From positions 124,001 to 188,000 of the forward strand of contig JANXCS010000004.1 of the NCBI GenBank assembly GCA_025060105.1: DNA of 64,000 nt. The letters are read 5' to 3'. Numbering within the stretch: the first letter of the stretch is position 1; each line of letters opens with the position of its first letter. A program made the position numbers and the translations under genes. The notes below the pieces were generated by a model. It ran no database searches, was not told the origin of the DNA, and saw only the letters and a program-made list of their open reading frames with translations. Below, piece by piece: positions 34,245-43,838 of the stretch. Origin of the DNA: Pseudothermotoga sp. Its GTDB lineage: Bacteria; Thermotogota; Thermotogae; Thermotogales; DSM-5069.

Positions 34245-35747
34245 ATGATGAAAATTGTCTGGTTATTGTTAGCTATTGTTGGTTCTATATTCGTGTTTTT
34301 CAATACTATTTTTTCAAATATTGTTGTTGTTTCATGTTTCGCTATGCTTGCTCTAGCTTGGTTTTTGCCGAGGCGAAAGGCTCACATCGAACAGAAAGAA
34401 CAAAGATCTGAAAGTGAAAGATTTTTTGAAGAGATCTTCTTATCTGCGGACTCACTCAAACAGGATGCAGCCGAACTTGGAGAAGTTTCGAACAAGGTTC
34501 ATGAGATGTCCAGAACTCTATCTGAGCAATCGAAAAAAGTTTCTCAGTTGATTCAATCGCTCACCGCTGCGTTGGAAGAGACATCTTCCAGTACGAGCGA
34601 GATAACCAAAACTTCCCAAGTGATCAGGAGCGACGCTCAGAGAATGAAGCAAGAATTTTCACTTCTTGAAGAAGGACTCGAAAAAATCCAAAGCGAATTA
34701 TCGTCGCTCTCCGAAGAAAATACTCGAACTGCCGAAAAAATGGATACACTCCTATCAGCGATGGAAAAGTTAAAAAGAACAACAGCACAAATCACTGAAA
34801 CCGTTCAGTTGATCAAGCAGATCTCTGACCAAACCAACTTACTTGCCTTGAACGCGGCGATCGAGGCTGCGCGTGCAGGTGAACACGGTAGAGGTTTCGC
34901 CGTCGTTGCAGAGGAAGTTAGAAAACTCGCCGAGCAATCCAGAGGATTTGCCGATTCTATAATCCGAAGTATTGAAGCTGTAGAAGAAGCTGTGGAAGAT
35001 TCTGTAAAGAAGAATGAGGATGTCGCAAGAACGATAAGGGAAACGGCACACACCAGTCAGACCTTCGCGGAAAATCTGAAAAAGTTCAAAGATCAAACAA
35101 CTAGTTTCTCAAAAACGCTCGAAGAAATGGTCAGTTCAATCCAAAGCCAAGTTAACGCCACACAAGAAATAGAATTGGCGGTGAGTAACAACACAAACGC
35201 GGCTTCACAACTTATGGAATTCACTTTGGAAACCGAAAAGAACGCAGCCTCCCTCGAAACAGCTTCTTCACAATTGTCGGAGAAATCCAAAGTTTTGTCC
35301 GTCAGATCTCTAAAACTGAGAGGCTTGACCGGCGCCAGATCTTGGCTGATGGATCGAGTGAGAGAACTTTCAGAACTCTTTGCAAAACCAGAATGTCAGA
35401 GATTGGATTGGAACGCTTTTGAACCTATAGCTAAGAAGTTCCTCGAAGAAAAGCAAGGCATCTACGAAGCTTTGTTCGTGGCAGATGCCGATGGAAACTT
35501 CATCACAACGACCGGCACTCGAGGTACCATCAAAGACAGAAACTATTTCCAGCGTTTGAAGAAAAACCAGATAGATTGGGCCATTTCAGATCCAATCCGT
35601 TCGCGCGCGACGGGCAATATAGTCATAACCATAGCTTTCGCTGTTCGACAGGATGGGATCTTCAAAGGTGTAGCCGGGGCAAACTTGAACGTGGCCAAGC
35701 TCGAAGAACAAGTGGAGCGAGCAACCGATCAAGCTCGACAGAAATGA
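34245..35747 (+). CDS. Methyl-accepting chemotaxis protein with a C-terminal Cache-like domain
   Basis: A 500-residue receptor. Two close membrane helices (about 4-20 and 25-41) have almost no periplasmic loop. The signalling domain follows, with the invariant tip [20 protein letters not shown] and [16 protein letters not shown], and coiled-coil arms on both sides (about 60-360). After it, residues 365-495 read like a Cache sensor: [59 protein letters not shown]. Cache domains normally lie outside the cell before the first or second helix; here the order puts it in the cytoplasm after the signalling domain. The gene lies 17 nt behind the fumarase beta gene. The ligand is unknown. Confidence 0.85.
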   Translation: MMKIVWLLLAIVGSIFVFFNTIFSNIVVVSCFAMLALAWFLPRRKAHIEQKEQRSESERFFEEIFLSADSLKQDAAELGEVSNKVHEMSRTLSEQSKKVSQLIQSLTAALEETSSSTSEITKTSQVIRSDAQRMKQEFSLLEEGLEKIQSELSSLSEENTRTAEKMDTLLSAMEKLKRTTAQITETVQLIKQISDQTNLLALNAAIEAARAGEHGRGFAVVAEEVRKLAEQSRGFADSIIRSIEAVEEAVEDSVKKNEDVARTIRETAHTSQTFAENLKKFKDQTTSFSKTLEEMVSSIQSQVNATQEIELAVSNNTNAASQLMEFTLETEKNAASLETASSQLSEKSKVLSVRSLKLRGLTGARSWLMDRVRELSELFAKPECQRLDWNAFEPIAKKFLEEKQGIYEALFVADADGNFITTTGTRGTIKDRNYFQRLKKNQIDWAISDPIRSRATGNIVITIAFAVRQDGIFKGVAGANLNVAKLEEQVERATDQARQK

Positions 35748-36691
35748 CACCTACAGAAATGACCTGCTGATACCTCGACGAGTGGAGGTTCTTCAGTTCT
35801 GCACATCTCTACAGCTTGAGGACATCTCGTGTGGAACACACATCCACTCGGTGGATTGGCTGGATTGGGTATCTCACCCCTTGGGATTATCCTGATGCGT
35901 CGACCCGTTCCGAAGGATGGGATCGAATCTAACAGGGCCTTGGTGTAAGGATGAGACGCCCTTTCAAAGATGTCTTCCTTCGATCCTATCTCCATTATTT
36001 TTCCCAGATACATCACCGACACATGTGTGGCCATGTGGTCGACTACGGCCAGGTTGTGTGTGATGAACATGTACGTTAAATTGAACTTCTCTCTGAGTTC
36101 TTTCAAGAGTGTGAGAACCCTGGCTTGAACGGAAACATCCAAAGCGGACGTTGGTTCATCCAACACGAGGAATTCCGGTTTCAAAACCAGAGCCCTCGCG
36201 ATCGCGATCCTCTGCCTTTGCCCTCCAGAAAACTCGTGAGGGTATCTGAACATGTGTTCCTCCCTCATGCCTACCATCTCGAGTATCTCTTTGATCCGAC
36301 AGTATATCTCGTCAGAGCGCATTTTAAAATGGATTTTCAACCCCTCACCGATGATGTCTTTAACTAACTTTCGTGGATGCAGAGAATTGTAAGGATCCTG
36401 TTGGACGATCTGCATGCGTCTCCTGTACTCTAGAAAATCTTTCTTGCTGAGTTTCGTTATGTCGCAACCATCGTACAATATCCTCCCCGAGGTCGGTTCG
36501 ATGAGTTTGATCACGGTCCTACCCAACGTACTTTTGCCCGAACCGGATTCACCGACAACGGCAAAAATGGATCCCTTTTCTATTTCGAAAGAAACATCGT
36601 CGACTGCCCTCACATAAATTGGCTTTGAAAGCAGAGATTTTCTGACTTCGAAATATTTTTTGAGATTTTCGATCCTAATCAAGGTTGCCAT
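35729..36691 (-). CDS. Oligopeptide-type ABC transporter ATPase (OppF-like), system 1
   Basis: A 320-residue ATPase of the Opp/Dpp group. Walker [14 protein letters not shown] loop [11 protein letters not shown], signature [16 protein letters not shown], Walker [15 protein letters not shown] and the H-loop histidine are all clear. The C-terminal cysteine-containing [13 protein letters not shown] region is typical of peptide importers. ATG 36691 follows GGGGGA and overlaps oppD by 17 nt. The last residues [10 protein letters not shown] come from a 15-bp tandem duplication. Its end overlaps the chemotaxis gene by 19 bp. Confidence 0.9.
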   Translation of the reverse strand: MATLIRIENLKKYFEVRKSLLSKPIYVRAVDDVSFEIEKGSIFAVVGESGSGKSTLGRTVIKLIEPTSGRILYDGCDITKLSKKDFLEYRRRMQIVQQDPYNSLHPRKLVKDIIGEGLKIHFKMRSDEIYCRIKEILEMVGMREEHMFRYPHEFSGGQRQRIAIARALVLKPEFLVLDEPTSALDVSVQARVLTLLKELREKFNLTYMFITHNLAVVDHMATHVSVMYLGKIMEIGSKEDIFERASHPYTKALLDSIPSFGTGRRIRIIPRGEIPNPANPPSGCVFHTRCPQAVEMCRTEEPPLVEVSAGHFCRCHFCRA

Positions 36692-37661
36692 GTTGATCCC
36701 CCGCACTGTACAAGTGACATGCCACGAAATGATCGTTCGAAGCTTCTACCAACTCAGGGAGTTCCACTTTACACTTTTCAAAAACATACTTGCATCTTGG
36801 ATGAAAACGACACCCACTCGGTGGATCGACCAGATCCGGGACAATTCCTGGTATACCCCTCAGCTCTTTCTTCTGTCCAACAAGTGGTATCGAATCTATC
36901 AGACCAACCGTGTAAGGATGCATTGGACGAGCGAATATTTCATCACTGTTGGCAACTTCCACAACGTTTCCGGCGTACATGACCGCCACTTTATCACAAA
37001 ATTCAGAGGCAATCGCCAAATCGTGAGTGATGAAAATCACCGCGTTCTTACCAACCTTAACGAGGTTATCAAGCAATTCGAGTATTTGAGCTTGTATTGT
37101 CACATCGAGTGCTGAAGTTGGTTCGTCCGCTATCAGTAACTTGGGTTTAACGGCCAACGCCATAGCTATCATCACCCTTTGAGCCATACCTCCACTCAGC
37201 TCGTGGGCGTACAAATCAATGGTTCTCTTCCAATCGAGCCCCACCATGGTGAGAGCTTCTGGAACCAAATCGTAAGCTTCTTTCAGAGATATATTTTGAC
37301 TGTGCGCTATCGCTTCAGCCACTTGAAAGCCAACCTTGAAAACTGGGTTCAGCGCCGCAACGGGTTCTTGGAAGATCATGGATATGTGTTTTCCTCTTAT
37401 TTTTTCCATCTCTTCTTCAGAGAGTTGGAGTAAGTCTCGGCCGAGAAACTCAACTTGTCCGCTTTTTATCTCTCCAGGGGATTCTATCAGTCTCATGATG
37501 GACAGAGCGGTCACGGATTTTCCACAACCTGTTTCACCAACGATGGCGAGTCTTTCCTCCTCGTTGAGCCACAGTCTAACCCCATTGAGCGCCTTGATCA
37601 CACCACGGTACGTGTAGAAAACGACTCTCAGATCTTTCACATTCAAAAGTGATCCACGCAC
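36675..37661 (-). CDS. Oligopeptide-type ABC transporter ATPase (OppD-like), system 1
   Basis: A 328-residue ATPase with Walker [17 protein letters not shown] loop IFQEPVAALNPVF, signature ELSGGMAQRVMIAMAL and Walker [15 protein letters not shown]. The C-terminal PPSGCRFHPRCKYVF motif is the OppD/DppD cysteine region. The GTG start follows AGGTGA by 6 nt and comes 6 nt after the permease gene. It pairs with the OppF-like subunit to form the ATPase heterodimer. Confidence 0.92.
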   Translation of the reverse strand: MRGSLLNVKDLRVVFYTYRGVIKALNGVRLWLNEEERLAIVGETGCGKSVTALSIMRLIESPGEIKSGQVEFLGRDLLQLSEEEMEKIRGKHISMIFQEPVAALNPVFKVGFQVAEAIAHSQNISLKEAYDLVPEALTMVGLDWKRTIDLYAHELSGGMAQRVMIAMALAVKPKLLIADEPTSALDVTIQAQILELLDNLVKVGKNAVIFITHDLAIASEFCDKVAVMYAGNVVEVANSDEIFARPMHPYTVGLIDSIPLVGQKKELRGIPGIVPDLVDPPSGCRFHPRCKYVFEKCKVELPELVEASNDHFVACHLYSAGDQHGNLD

Positions 37662-37667
37662 GCAGAA

Positions 37668-38558
37668 TCACCTTCGCAGCCTTGGATCTAGAATGTCCCT
37701 GATGCCATCTCCCAAGAGGTTGAAACCGAGCACCACCAAAGCTATGAAGAGTCCTGGAAAAGTGGATATCCACCAATGCTGAATCAGATAGCTTCTACCA
37801 TCACTCACTATTGCGCCCCATTCTGGTGTAGGAGGTTGAGCTCCGAGTCCCAAGAATCCCAAACCTGCCGCTGTGAGGATGATCGTACCCATCCTCAACG
37901 TGAGCTGTACGAGGACGGGGGAAAGGCACATGGGAAGTATGTGAAGAAGTAGGATTCTCAGATCGCTCGCTCCCACAGCCTTAGCTGCTTCTACGAACGG
38001 TTGAGATTTTATGCGCATAGCTTCAGCTCTGGCCAACCTTGCAATGACCGTCCATTCCACGAGCGATATCGCAATGATGGCGTTCGTCAAACCGCGACCC
38101 AACACGGCTGAGAGTGCCATAGCGAGTATCAACCTCGGAAAGGCAAGAAAAATATCCGTGATGCGCATCAGCACCTCATCGAGCCAACCCCCAAAGTAAC
38201 CTGCCGTGATACCTATCGCCGTACCTATCGTTCCACTTATCACTGTGACTAGAAAGATTATCCACACTTCGATCCTCGCGCCGTACAATATCCTACTCAA
38301 AATATCTCTACCAAATTGGTCTGTGCCAAAAAGATACCGCGCGCTGGGAGGTTTCAACCTGTTCACAAGATCCACCTTCACAGGATCGTATGGTGCTAAC
38401 AGAGGTGCCAAAAGTGCCATCAACAGAAAGCCAACGACTATGAAAGTGCCGACCATGGCGAGTTTGGTCCTTCTCCAGAGATAGAGGGTGTGTTTCCAAT
38501 CTTCAATCACTGGTTTCCAACGAGACATCGTGGTTTTCTCTAACTGAGTGTTCTCCAA
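37668..38558 (-). CDS. Oligopeptide-type ABC transporter permease (OppC-like), system 1
   Basis: A 296-residue permease with the OppC N-terminus (one helix, LLAPYDP, then YLFGTDQFGRDILSRILYGAR), further helices and the EAA-loop EAAKAVGASDLRILLLHILP. It ends with the typical GDGIRDILDPRLR. It would form the membrane channel with the OppB-like subunit. The TTG start at 38558 has GAGGGGTG just upstream. Confidence 0.92.
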   Translation of the reverse strand: MENTQLEKTTMSRWKPVIEDWKHTLYLWRRTKLAMVGTFIVVGFLLMALLAPLLAPYDPVKVDLVNRLKPPSARYLFGTDQFGRDILSRILYGARIEVWIIFLVTVISGTIGTAIGITAGYFGGWLDEVLMRITDIFLAFPRLILAMALSAVLGRGLTNAIIAISLVEWTVIARLARAEAMRIKSQPFVEAAKAVGASDLRILLLHILPMCLSPVLVQLTLRMGTIILTAAGLGFLGLGAQPPTPEWGAIVSDGRSYLIQHWWISTFPGLFIALVVLGFNLLGDGIRDILDPRLRR

Positions 38559-38571
38559 ACTTGATCACCCC

Positions 38572-39582
38572 TCAAATCCTCATTCTCGGATCGAGCACAG
38601 CATAGATGATGTCCACCACGAGGTTCACGAGAGAATAAATAACCGCCACGAACAATGTTCCACCCATGATTGCCGGGTAATCCAGTACCAACAGTGCGTT
38701 GACTATGTATCTCCCGAGTCCAGGCCAGCTGAAGATCGTTTCCGTCAGAACTGCTCCCTCGAGTAACCCACCGAACGTCAAACCTACTATGGTTACAACC
38801 GGTATCAACGCATTCCGCAAAGCATGTCTGTATATCACAAAACGTCTACCTATGCCTTTCGATTTTGCAGTTCTAATAAAATCTTGGCGCAAGACATCGA
38901 GCATGCTCGCTCTGGTGATCCTCGCAATAGATGCTGTGGCAGAGTAGCCCAAAACGATCGTTGGTAAGACCAAATGAGCCAAGGCATCTTTAAAAGCTTC
39001 CATGTTTCTCGATAAAAGTGCATCGAGCAAGAGCAAACCTGTGTACCTCGTCGGTGGGATAGTGAACAAACTCAACCTACCCCCACCTGGCAACCAGCCA
39101 AGACGATAGTAAAAAAGAAGCAGTAACAAAAGACCTGTCCAGAATACAGGCATAGAAACGCCAAGTATGGAGAAAACCCGTGAAAAATGGTCTATGAACT
39201 TGTTCCTGTGGACAGCTGAAAAAATTCCGAGCGTGATACCCAATATCACAGAGAGCAGTGTGGCAGATATCGCTAACTCCAGTGTGGCTGGGAAGAATTC
39301 CGCTATATCTTTAACTACAGGCCTGTTGGTCTTTAAAGACTTACCGAGATCTCCTTTCAAAAGCCCAGACATATAATCTAGGAATTGATTGATGAGTGGT
39401 TTATCTAAACCAAGCCTTCTCTTCAGATCTTCGACCAGATCAACTGGTGCATTTCCACCGAGTATCGCACCGACTGGATCTGCAGGTATCACCTTTGAAA
39501 TGACAAAAACCAACACAGAAACCCCAAAGAGAACGAGTAACATCAAGAACAGTCGCTTCACTATGAAGGACACAAGCTTCAT
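38572..39582 (-). CDS. Oligopeptide-type ABC transporter permease (OppB-like), system 1
   Basis: A 336-residue permease with the OppB N-terminus (IVKRLFLMLLVLFGVSVLVF), RRLGLDKPLINQFLDYMSG, six helices, the EAA region RTAKSKGIGRRFVIYRHALRNALIP and the end VDIIYAVLDPRMR. The ATG at 39582 gives the standard N-terminus; a longer frame to 39651 would translate the terminator hairpin. A hairpin separates it from the binding-protein gene upstream. Confidence 0.92.
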   Translation of the reverse strand: MKLVSFIVKRLFLMLLVLFGVSVLVFVISKVIPADPVGAILGGNAPVDLVEDLKRRLGLDKPLINQFLDYMSGLLKGDLGKSLKTNRPVVKDIAEFFPATLELAISATLLSVILGITLGIFSAVHRNKFIDHFSRVFSILGVSMPVFWTGLLLLLLFYYRLGWLPGGGRLSLFTIPPTRYTGLLLLDALLSRNMEAFKDALAHLVLPTIVLGYSATASIARITRASMLDVLRQDFIRTAKSKGIGRRFVIYRHALRNALIPVVTIVGLTFGGLLEGAVLTETIFSWPGLGRYIVNALLVLDYPAIMGGTLFVAVIYSLVNLVVDIIYAVLDPRMRI

Positions 39583-39628
39583 GTGTTTATACAGACCCCC
39601 TCGTGCAGAGTTCGAGGAAAGAGACAAA

Positions 39629-39648
39629 CGGCCGGCATGAGCCGGCCG
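39629..39648 (-). terminator. Hairpin between binding-protein gene and oppB, likely partial terminator
   Basis: CGGCCGGC-TCAT-GCCGGCCG lies just after the binding-protein stop, followed on the minus strand by TTTGTCTCTTT. The stem is strong but the T tract is broken, which fits a leaky terminator that lets the binding protein be made in excess over the permease subunits. Confidence 0.65.
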
Positions 39649-39654
39649 CATCGA

Positions 39655-41229
39655 TCATTTCTTCTTGATCTTTGTGAAGTCGAACACGAGAGTGTAACCC
39701 TCGCAAGCTTTTTCGAAATCTAAAACATCGTTGCTGACTGCCCAGAATATCACAGGCTGGTACAGCATAACGAACGGACTTTTGTATATCCAGTACTCTT
39801 GAAGTTCTTTATAAAGTTGGGCGCGTTTCACTGGATCTTGTTCTATGCCTGCTTTCTCCGCAAGATCAGCAGCGTAGTCATCGTACCACATGTTGCGCCA
39901 CGCAAGTTGTCTAACTCTATGATTAGCGAAAGGTTTCGCCAAGGCGTCTGGATCTGGATAATCGATACCCCAACCTGCTATGATCATTTGGTGACCTTGT
40001 TGACGGTATTTTGCGTACATTTCACCTGACGGCATGAGCACGATGTTTGCCTTGATTCCAATTTCCGCCAAATTGGCTTGAACAACTACTGCCTCGTTTC
40101 TCCTTATTTCTGTGGTGCTCGTGATCAACTCAACTTCGAATCCGTTTGGATAACCTGCTTCTGCGAGCAGCTGCTTTGCTTTCTGCACATCTCGCTTGAA
40201 TGGATTGAGCTCGATGTAACCAAAATAACCTATAGGCATAAAGTTCTGGTTCAGCACTGCAAATCCTCTCATAACTGAATTGATGATCGCATCGTAGTCG
40301 ATAGCATATTTGATCGCCAAACGTACCCTTTCATCCTTGAACGGTCCCCAACCAACATTCATGGCTATGTATTCGTTTGCTTGACCTGGCGTGGTGACCA
40401 ATCTTATGTTCGCAGGCTTAGTTGCCTTGAGCTGGGCAGCTTGCTCTGTGGTGATGTTCCAAGCTATGTCCACATCACCCTTTTGAACAAGTAAAAACTG
40501 TGTGGTTTCCTCAGGTACATCACGAATGATGATCCTCTTCAGTGGTGGCTGACCTGCCCAGTAATGTGGATTGGCCTCGAGAGTAACGATTTCTCTTCTC
40601 TTCCATTCAGTTATGACGTATGGACCAGCACCAGCTGCTATCGATTTATCGGTCAAATAAGCTTGCCCAAGGTCGTTGTTCACCTCGTTTGCCAGAACGA
40701 CCTTCTTGTTCACCACACCTCCCCAAGGTGGTGCGATGATCGAAAGCACGATGTTTGGAGCCAACGGCTTCGTCTTCAAAACCACCGTGCGCTCATTTTC
40801 AGCATAAATCGTTTGTTCCATGTTGTCTGCAGTGAGACCTAGGGACTCGAACAACCAAGCCGGAGACTTTCTTATCTTGAGAACTCTTCTGAAAGAGAAC
40901 ACCACATCTTCCGCTGTGAGTGGATCACCGTTGGAAAACTTCAAACCCTTTCTCAAGTAGAACTTCCACACTGTACCATCTGGTGAGACTTCCCAACGCT
41001 CAGCAAGATCAGGAACGGGTGTTATAACACCATTGACAGGCTCTAGCTTCGTCAAGCCGGAATACGCAGCGGTCACAACGGCTGCGGCGAACGTTTCATA
41101 ACACACTGCAGGATCGAGTGTGATGAATATCTCTGTGTTAGCAGCGATGACGAGCGTATCTTTAGGCGTTTTGGCGAAGGCTACGACGAACATGAACAAC
41201 ACGAGTGTCCAGACCAACAATTTTCTCAC
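39655..41229 (-). CDS. Peptide/solute-binding protein of ABC transporter, system 1
   Basis: A 524-residue family 5 extracellular solute-binding protein. The signal peptide MRKLLVWTLVLFMFVVAFA ends in AFA with no lipobox cysteine, so it would be a soluble periplasmic protein. DTLVIAANTEIFITLDPAVCYE, RKGLKFSNGDPLTAEDVVFSF and LLAEAGYPNGFEVEL are typical of peptide binders. The ligand could be an oligopeptide or, as in several Thermotoga homologues, an oligosaccharide. GTG start follows GGGGGG. Confidence 0.92.
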   Translation of the reverse strand: MRKLLVWTLVLFMFVVAFAKTPKDTLVIAANTEIFITLDPAVCYETFAAAVVTAAYSGLTKLEPVNGVITPVPDLAERWEVSPDGTVWKFYLRKGLKFSNGDPLTAEDVVFSFRRVLKIRKSPAWLFESLGLTADNMEQTIYAENERTVVLKTKPLAPNIVLSIIAPPWGGVVNKKVVLANEVNNDLGQAYLTDKSIAAGAGPYVITEWKRREIVTLEANPHYWAGQPPLKRIIIRDVPEETTQFLLVQKGDVDIAWNITTEQAAQLKATKPANIRLVTTPGQANEYIAMNVGWGPFKDERVRLAIKYAIDYDAIINSVMRGFAVLNQNFMPIGYFGYIELNPFKRDVQKAKQLLAEAGYPNGFEVELITSTTEIRRNEAVVVQANLAEIGIKANIVLMPSGEMYAKYRQQGHQMIIAGWGIDYPDPDALAKPFANHRVRQLAWRNMWYDDYAADLAEKAGIEQDPVKRAQLYKELQEYWIYKSPFVMLYQPVIFWAVSNDVLDFEKACEGYTLVFDFTKIKKK

Positions 41230-41261
41230 GCGTTATCCCCCCTCTGTCTTAGTTTGAAAAA

Positions 41262-41290
41262 ATTGTACCACACTTGGGACTCCTCTTCAA
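41262..41290 (-). promoter_or_regulatory. Promoter of ABC system 1
   Basis: On the minus strand TTGAAG (41285-41290) and TACAAT (41262-41267) are 17 bases apart, about 33 nt upstream of the binding-protein start codon. Confidence 0.75.
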
Positions 41291-41402
41291 GTACTCTTCT
41301 CAAAAATACGAAGATCCAGAGGGGAGAACTCATCAAAATCTTCATTTTGAAAAAAACAAACGTTGTTGCAGACTATCTTTACAATTTTTCAGGTTTACCG
41401 AT

Positions 41403-41408
41403 TATAAT
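41403..41408 (+). promoter_or_regulatory. -10 element of a candidate promoter for the rhomboid gene
   Basis: A perfect TATAAT at 41403-41408 lies 19 nt before the rhomboid TTG. The best -35 (TTTACA, 41378-41383) is 19 bases away, which is long. The short leader supports the TTG start at 41428 rather than any codon further upstream. Confidence 0.5.
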
Positions 41409-41427
41409 CTTCAAGGGAGGGCGCAGC

Positions 41428-42117
41428 TTGAGAAATCTCAAAATCACCCACGTTATCCTCGTCATGAACGTGTTGATCGCTATATTGATGTTGATGACGA
41501 GAACGACTTCTATGCTTCGAAACGAAGCCTATCTCCTTTTGAAGTTCGGTGCCCAGTTCGGTCCACTCGTGGCGAGAGGAGAATGGTACAGAACCATCAC
41601 CGCGATCTTCGTTCATGGTGGAATTTTGCACCTTCTTTTCAATTCGTACGCTTTATTCTATTTCGGTACCATAGTTGAATCCATATATGGCTCGGAAAAG
41701 TTCGTAGCCTCATATCTTTCGTCAGGTCTCATTGGGAACATTGCGACCCAGTTGTTCTACTATGGTTCCGTCTCAGTAGGCGCAAGTGGGGCGATATTTG
41801 GACTCGTTGGTATGCTCTTCATTTTGGGTTTCAAACGTGACGCACCTTTTTATGCAAGATCCTTCACAGGTTATGCTTTACTTCCCATGATCATTTATAA
41901 CGTCGTGTTTGGTTTCCTTCCAGGAAGCGGCATAAACAATGCGGCACATCTTGGAGGCTTCTTTGCAGGTGTACTGATAGGCTATCTCGTTAAACCCCTG
42001 CCGGCTATTTACAGCAGAAGGAGATCTATGTTTTATGCTTGGAGAACGATAGCCATCATGTTTGGAGCGCTCGTTGTGTACAGTTTCTTCATGTTAATCT
42101 TCCATTCAGCAGTGTGA
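41428..42117 (+). CDS. Rhomboid-family intramembrane serine protease
   Basis: A 229-residue six-helix membrane protease. The catalytic serine is in SVGASGAIFGLVG and the catalytic histidine in NNAAHLGGFFAGV; the first-loop FVHGGILHLLFNSYALFYFG motif is also present. The frame extends upstream to 41254, but GGGAGGG lies 6 nt before the TTG at 41428 and a TATAAT lies within the upstream extension, so the short form is preferred. Rhomboids cut single-pass membrane proteins; the substrate is unknown. It converges on the HPr-kinase-like gene with 2 bp between stops. Confidence 0.92.
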   Translation: MRNLKITHVILVMNVLIAILMLMTRTTSMLRNEAYLLLKFGAQFGPLVARGEWYRTITAIFVHGGILHLLFNSYALFYFGTIVESIYGSEKFVASYLSSGLIGNIATQLFYYGSVSVGASGAIFGLVGMLFILGFKRDAPFYARSFTGYALLPMIIYNVVFGFLPGSGINNAAHLGGFFAGVLIGYLVKPLPAIYSRRRSMFYAWRTIAIMFGALVVYSFFMLIFHSAV

Positions 42118-42119
42118 AG

Positions 42120-43838
42120 TCAAAGCTCTTCAATCAGCTTCAGCAAAGCTTTTGCGGCGAGCATCGTTCCTTCTTTTTCGTACCCCTCAACACCGAGCAT
42201 CGTTCTTATCTCTCCAACTTTCACACCTGTTTCGAACATTTTCTTGAGGTAATATTCTGCGAGCTTGTGGTGTTCTTTTTGCCTCTGAACGGCTCCAAAA
42301 GGATTCGCAAAGTAAGACGTGACGAGACCATTTTCTGAGGTGGTGCCCTTACTCATTCTCTTGCCTTCCGAAAAGACCCTCAACGCATCCTCCACATTGT
42401 CGAAGAAAACTATCCTGTCTTCGTCTTTGTCGACTTCAGTGTAGTTGTTCGCGTAGAAGAAGAAATCGATGTGTGTTGGTGTGATTATCTCGCTGTAATT
42501 GTTGAAAGGTACTATAACTCTTGCGTTTATTTGATCTGGATTCATGAATATGCTTCTGTCCATGGTTGAATAAGCATATCCAGGTGGTAAGTCATCGAGT
42601 CTAACGAAAGCTCCCGTTTCTGTACCGTATGCGACCACATGACCATCCATCACAGTAAGACTTCCCATGTCATCTATGATCGTATCTACTTGAGCAACTT
42701 CTTCGAGCCTACTCAGAGCGTCCAACGTTTCACTCTTTCCTGCTCCACTGTCACCCACGAACATGGCAACGGCCATCTTCCCATTCTTCAGAAGTATACG
42801 GGCCATCGAACCGTGTATGGGCAATCTCCCCTGATCGATCCTGATCAAATTGTGAAGAGTGAGAGTTGTTTTTTTCATATAACCAAAATAATCGTTCTCG
42901 TCTAAAGCAGGAATGATACCAATATACATTTTTCCGTCCTTGAAGATCACACCGTTTTTCCAACGATCGTTGAAACCGGGGATCCTCTCAGGCTCTAGAC
43001 CGAAGATCAACATTCCGTCAGGCTCTCTCTGCCTCAAGTCCCTCGGACTAGCAAGCTCGAACAGGTTAGCCAAACCAGCTCCGTGTGCAAGAAAATCCAC
43101 ATGCACCAAATTGTAAAACAGTAGATCACCAACGAAAATAGCGAATCTGAACCAGTCTTTAGGATTCAACTCGACTTTGTCCAGTATTTTTTCTTCTACT
43201 ACCGGAACGACTCCTTTTCTCTTGTTCGATTTTGTATAAAAGATCACGGGAGGATCGAACACGGCCCCCCAAACGGTTGGAATCCTCCTGATCCAAGGTG
43301 CTCGATCGAACTTTTCATCCTCCAATTCTTCAGCGAGAAAAACCACCTGAGCACCGCTCGGAAGCTGTCTCATCACTGTTGGGAATGAGTTGGAGATGTT
43401 CATCACCAACTCGCGGTACAAATTTTTAATAACGGCTTTGAACTGATCGCTGATCTCTGTGACTGTGTACTCGATGCTCGCGCGTCTCACATGATCATCG
43501 GAATATTTTTCATAACGGACCATGAACCTGTGTTTCGATCGCCAGAATGAATAGAAAGCTTCGACAAATTTCTCGAGATCACGCGGATTCACATAATAAA
43601 TGATGTTCGTTAACTCCTTTATGTTTCTCATGGTCAAAAGATGCAGATATTCAACGAACCTTCTCAAATCGTAATCGCCGTCCAATCTGAAAGCGTTCAA
43701 AGCGTTGAGCAATGGACTTCGCTTCTCTCTGAGTATCTCTATGAACTCTTTCAGCAATTGCTCAAACTTTTTCTGTGCCATGATCTGACTGTAGTTCGTG
43801 TAGATAACAGAACCATCTATGACAACGCTGCGACTCAC
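42120..43838 (-). CDS. HPr-kinase/PEPCK-like P-loop protein of unknown function
   Basis: A 572-residue protein not assigned to a named enzyme. Residues 340-375 read PIHGSMARILLKNGK then AMFVGDSGAGKSETLDALSRL, close to the HPr kinase/phosphorylase pattern (HG...GDSGxGKSE); the P-loop begins at residue 362. The acidic follow-up VDTIIDDMGSL could be the Mg2+ site. The 330-residue N-terminal part, mixed helix and beta, has no recognised domain. The GTG start follows AGGTG by 6 nt. No HPr or PTS gene is near. It may be a PEPCK-fold kinase or GTP/ATP-using carboxykinase relative; the function remains open. Confidence 0.6.
   Translation of the reverse strand: MSRSVVIDGSVIYTNYSQIMAQKKFEQLLKEFIEILREKRSPLLNALNAFRLDGDYDLRRFVEYLHLLTMRNIKELTNIIYYVNPRDLEKFVEAFYSFWRSKHRFMVRYEKYSDDHVRRASIEYTVTEISDQFKAVIKNLYRELVMNISNSFPTVMRQLPSGAQVVFLAEELEDEKFDRAPWIRRIPTVWGAVFDPPVIFYTKSNKRKGVVPVVEEKILDKVELNPKDWFRFAIFVGDLLFYNLVHVDFLAHGAGLANLFELASPRDLRQREPDGMLIFGLEPERIPGFNDRWKNGVIFKDGKMYIGIIPALDENDYFGYMKKTTLTLHNLIRIDQGRLPIHGSMARILLKNGKMAVAMFVGDSGAGKSETLDALSRLEEVAQVDTIIDDMGSLTVMDGHVVAYGTETGAFVRLDDLPPGYAYSTMDRSIFMNPDQINARVIVPFNNYSEIITPTHIDFFFYANNYTEVDKDEDRIVFFDNVEDALRVFSEGKRMSKGTTSENGLVTSYFANPFGAVQRQKEHHKLAEYYLKKMFETGVKVGEIRTMLGVEGYEKEGTMLAAKALLKLIEEL

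Noticed and set aside
39583-39651. 23-residue N-terminal extension of the OppB-like permease of system 1
   Set aside because: It would translate the terminator-like hairpin, and the family N-terminus starts at the ATG at 39582.
41254-41427. 58-residue N-terminal extension of the rhomboid protein
   Set aside because: It overlaps the promoter of ABC system 1 and a TATAAT; a TTG with GGGAGGG upstream gives a normal rhomboid start.
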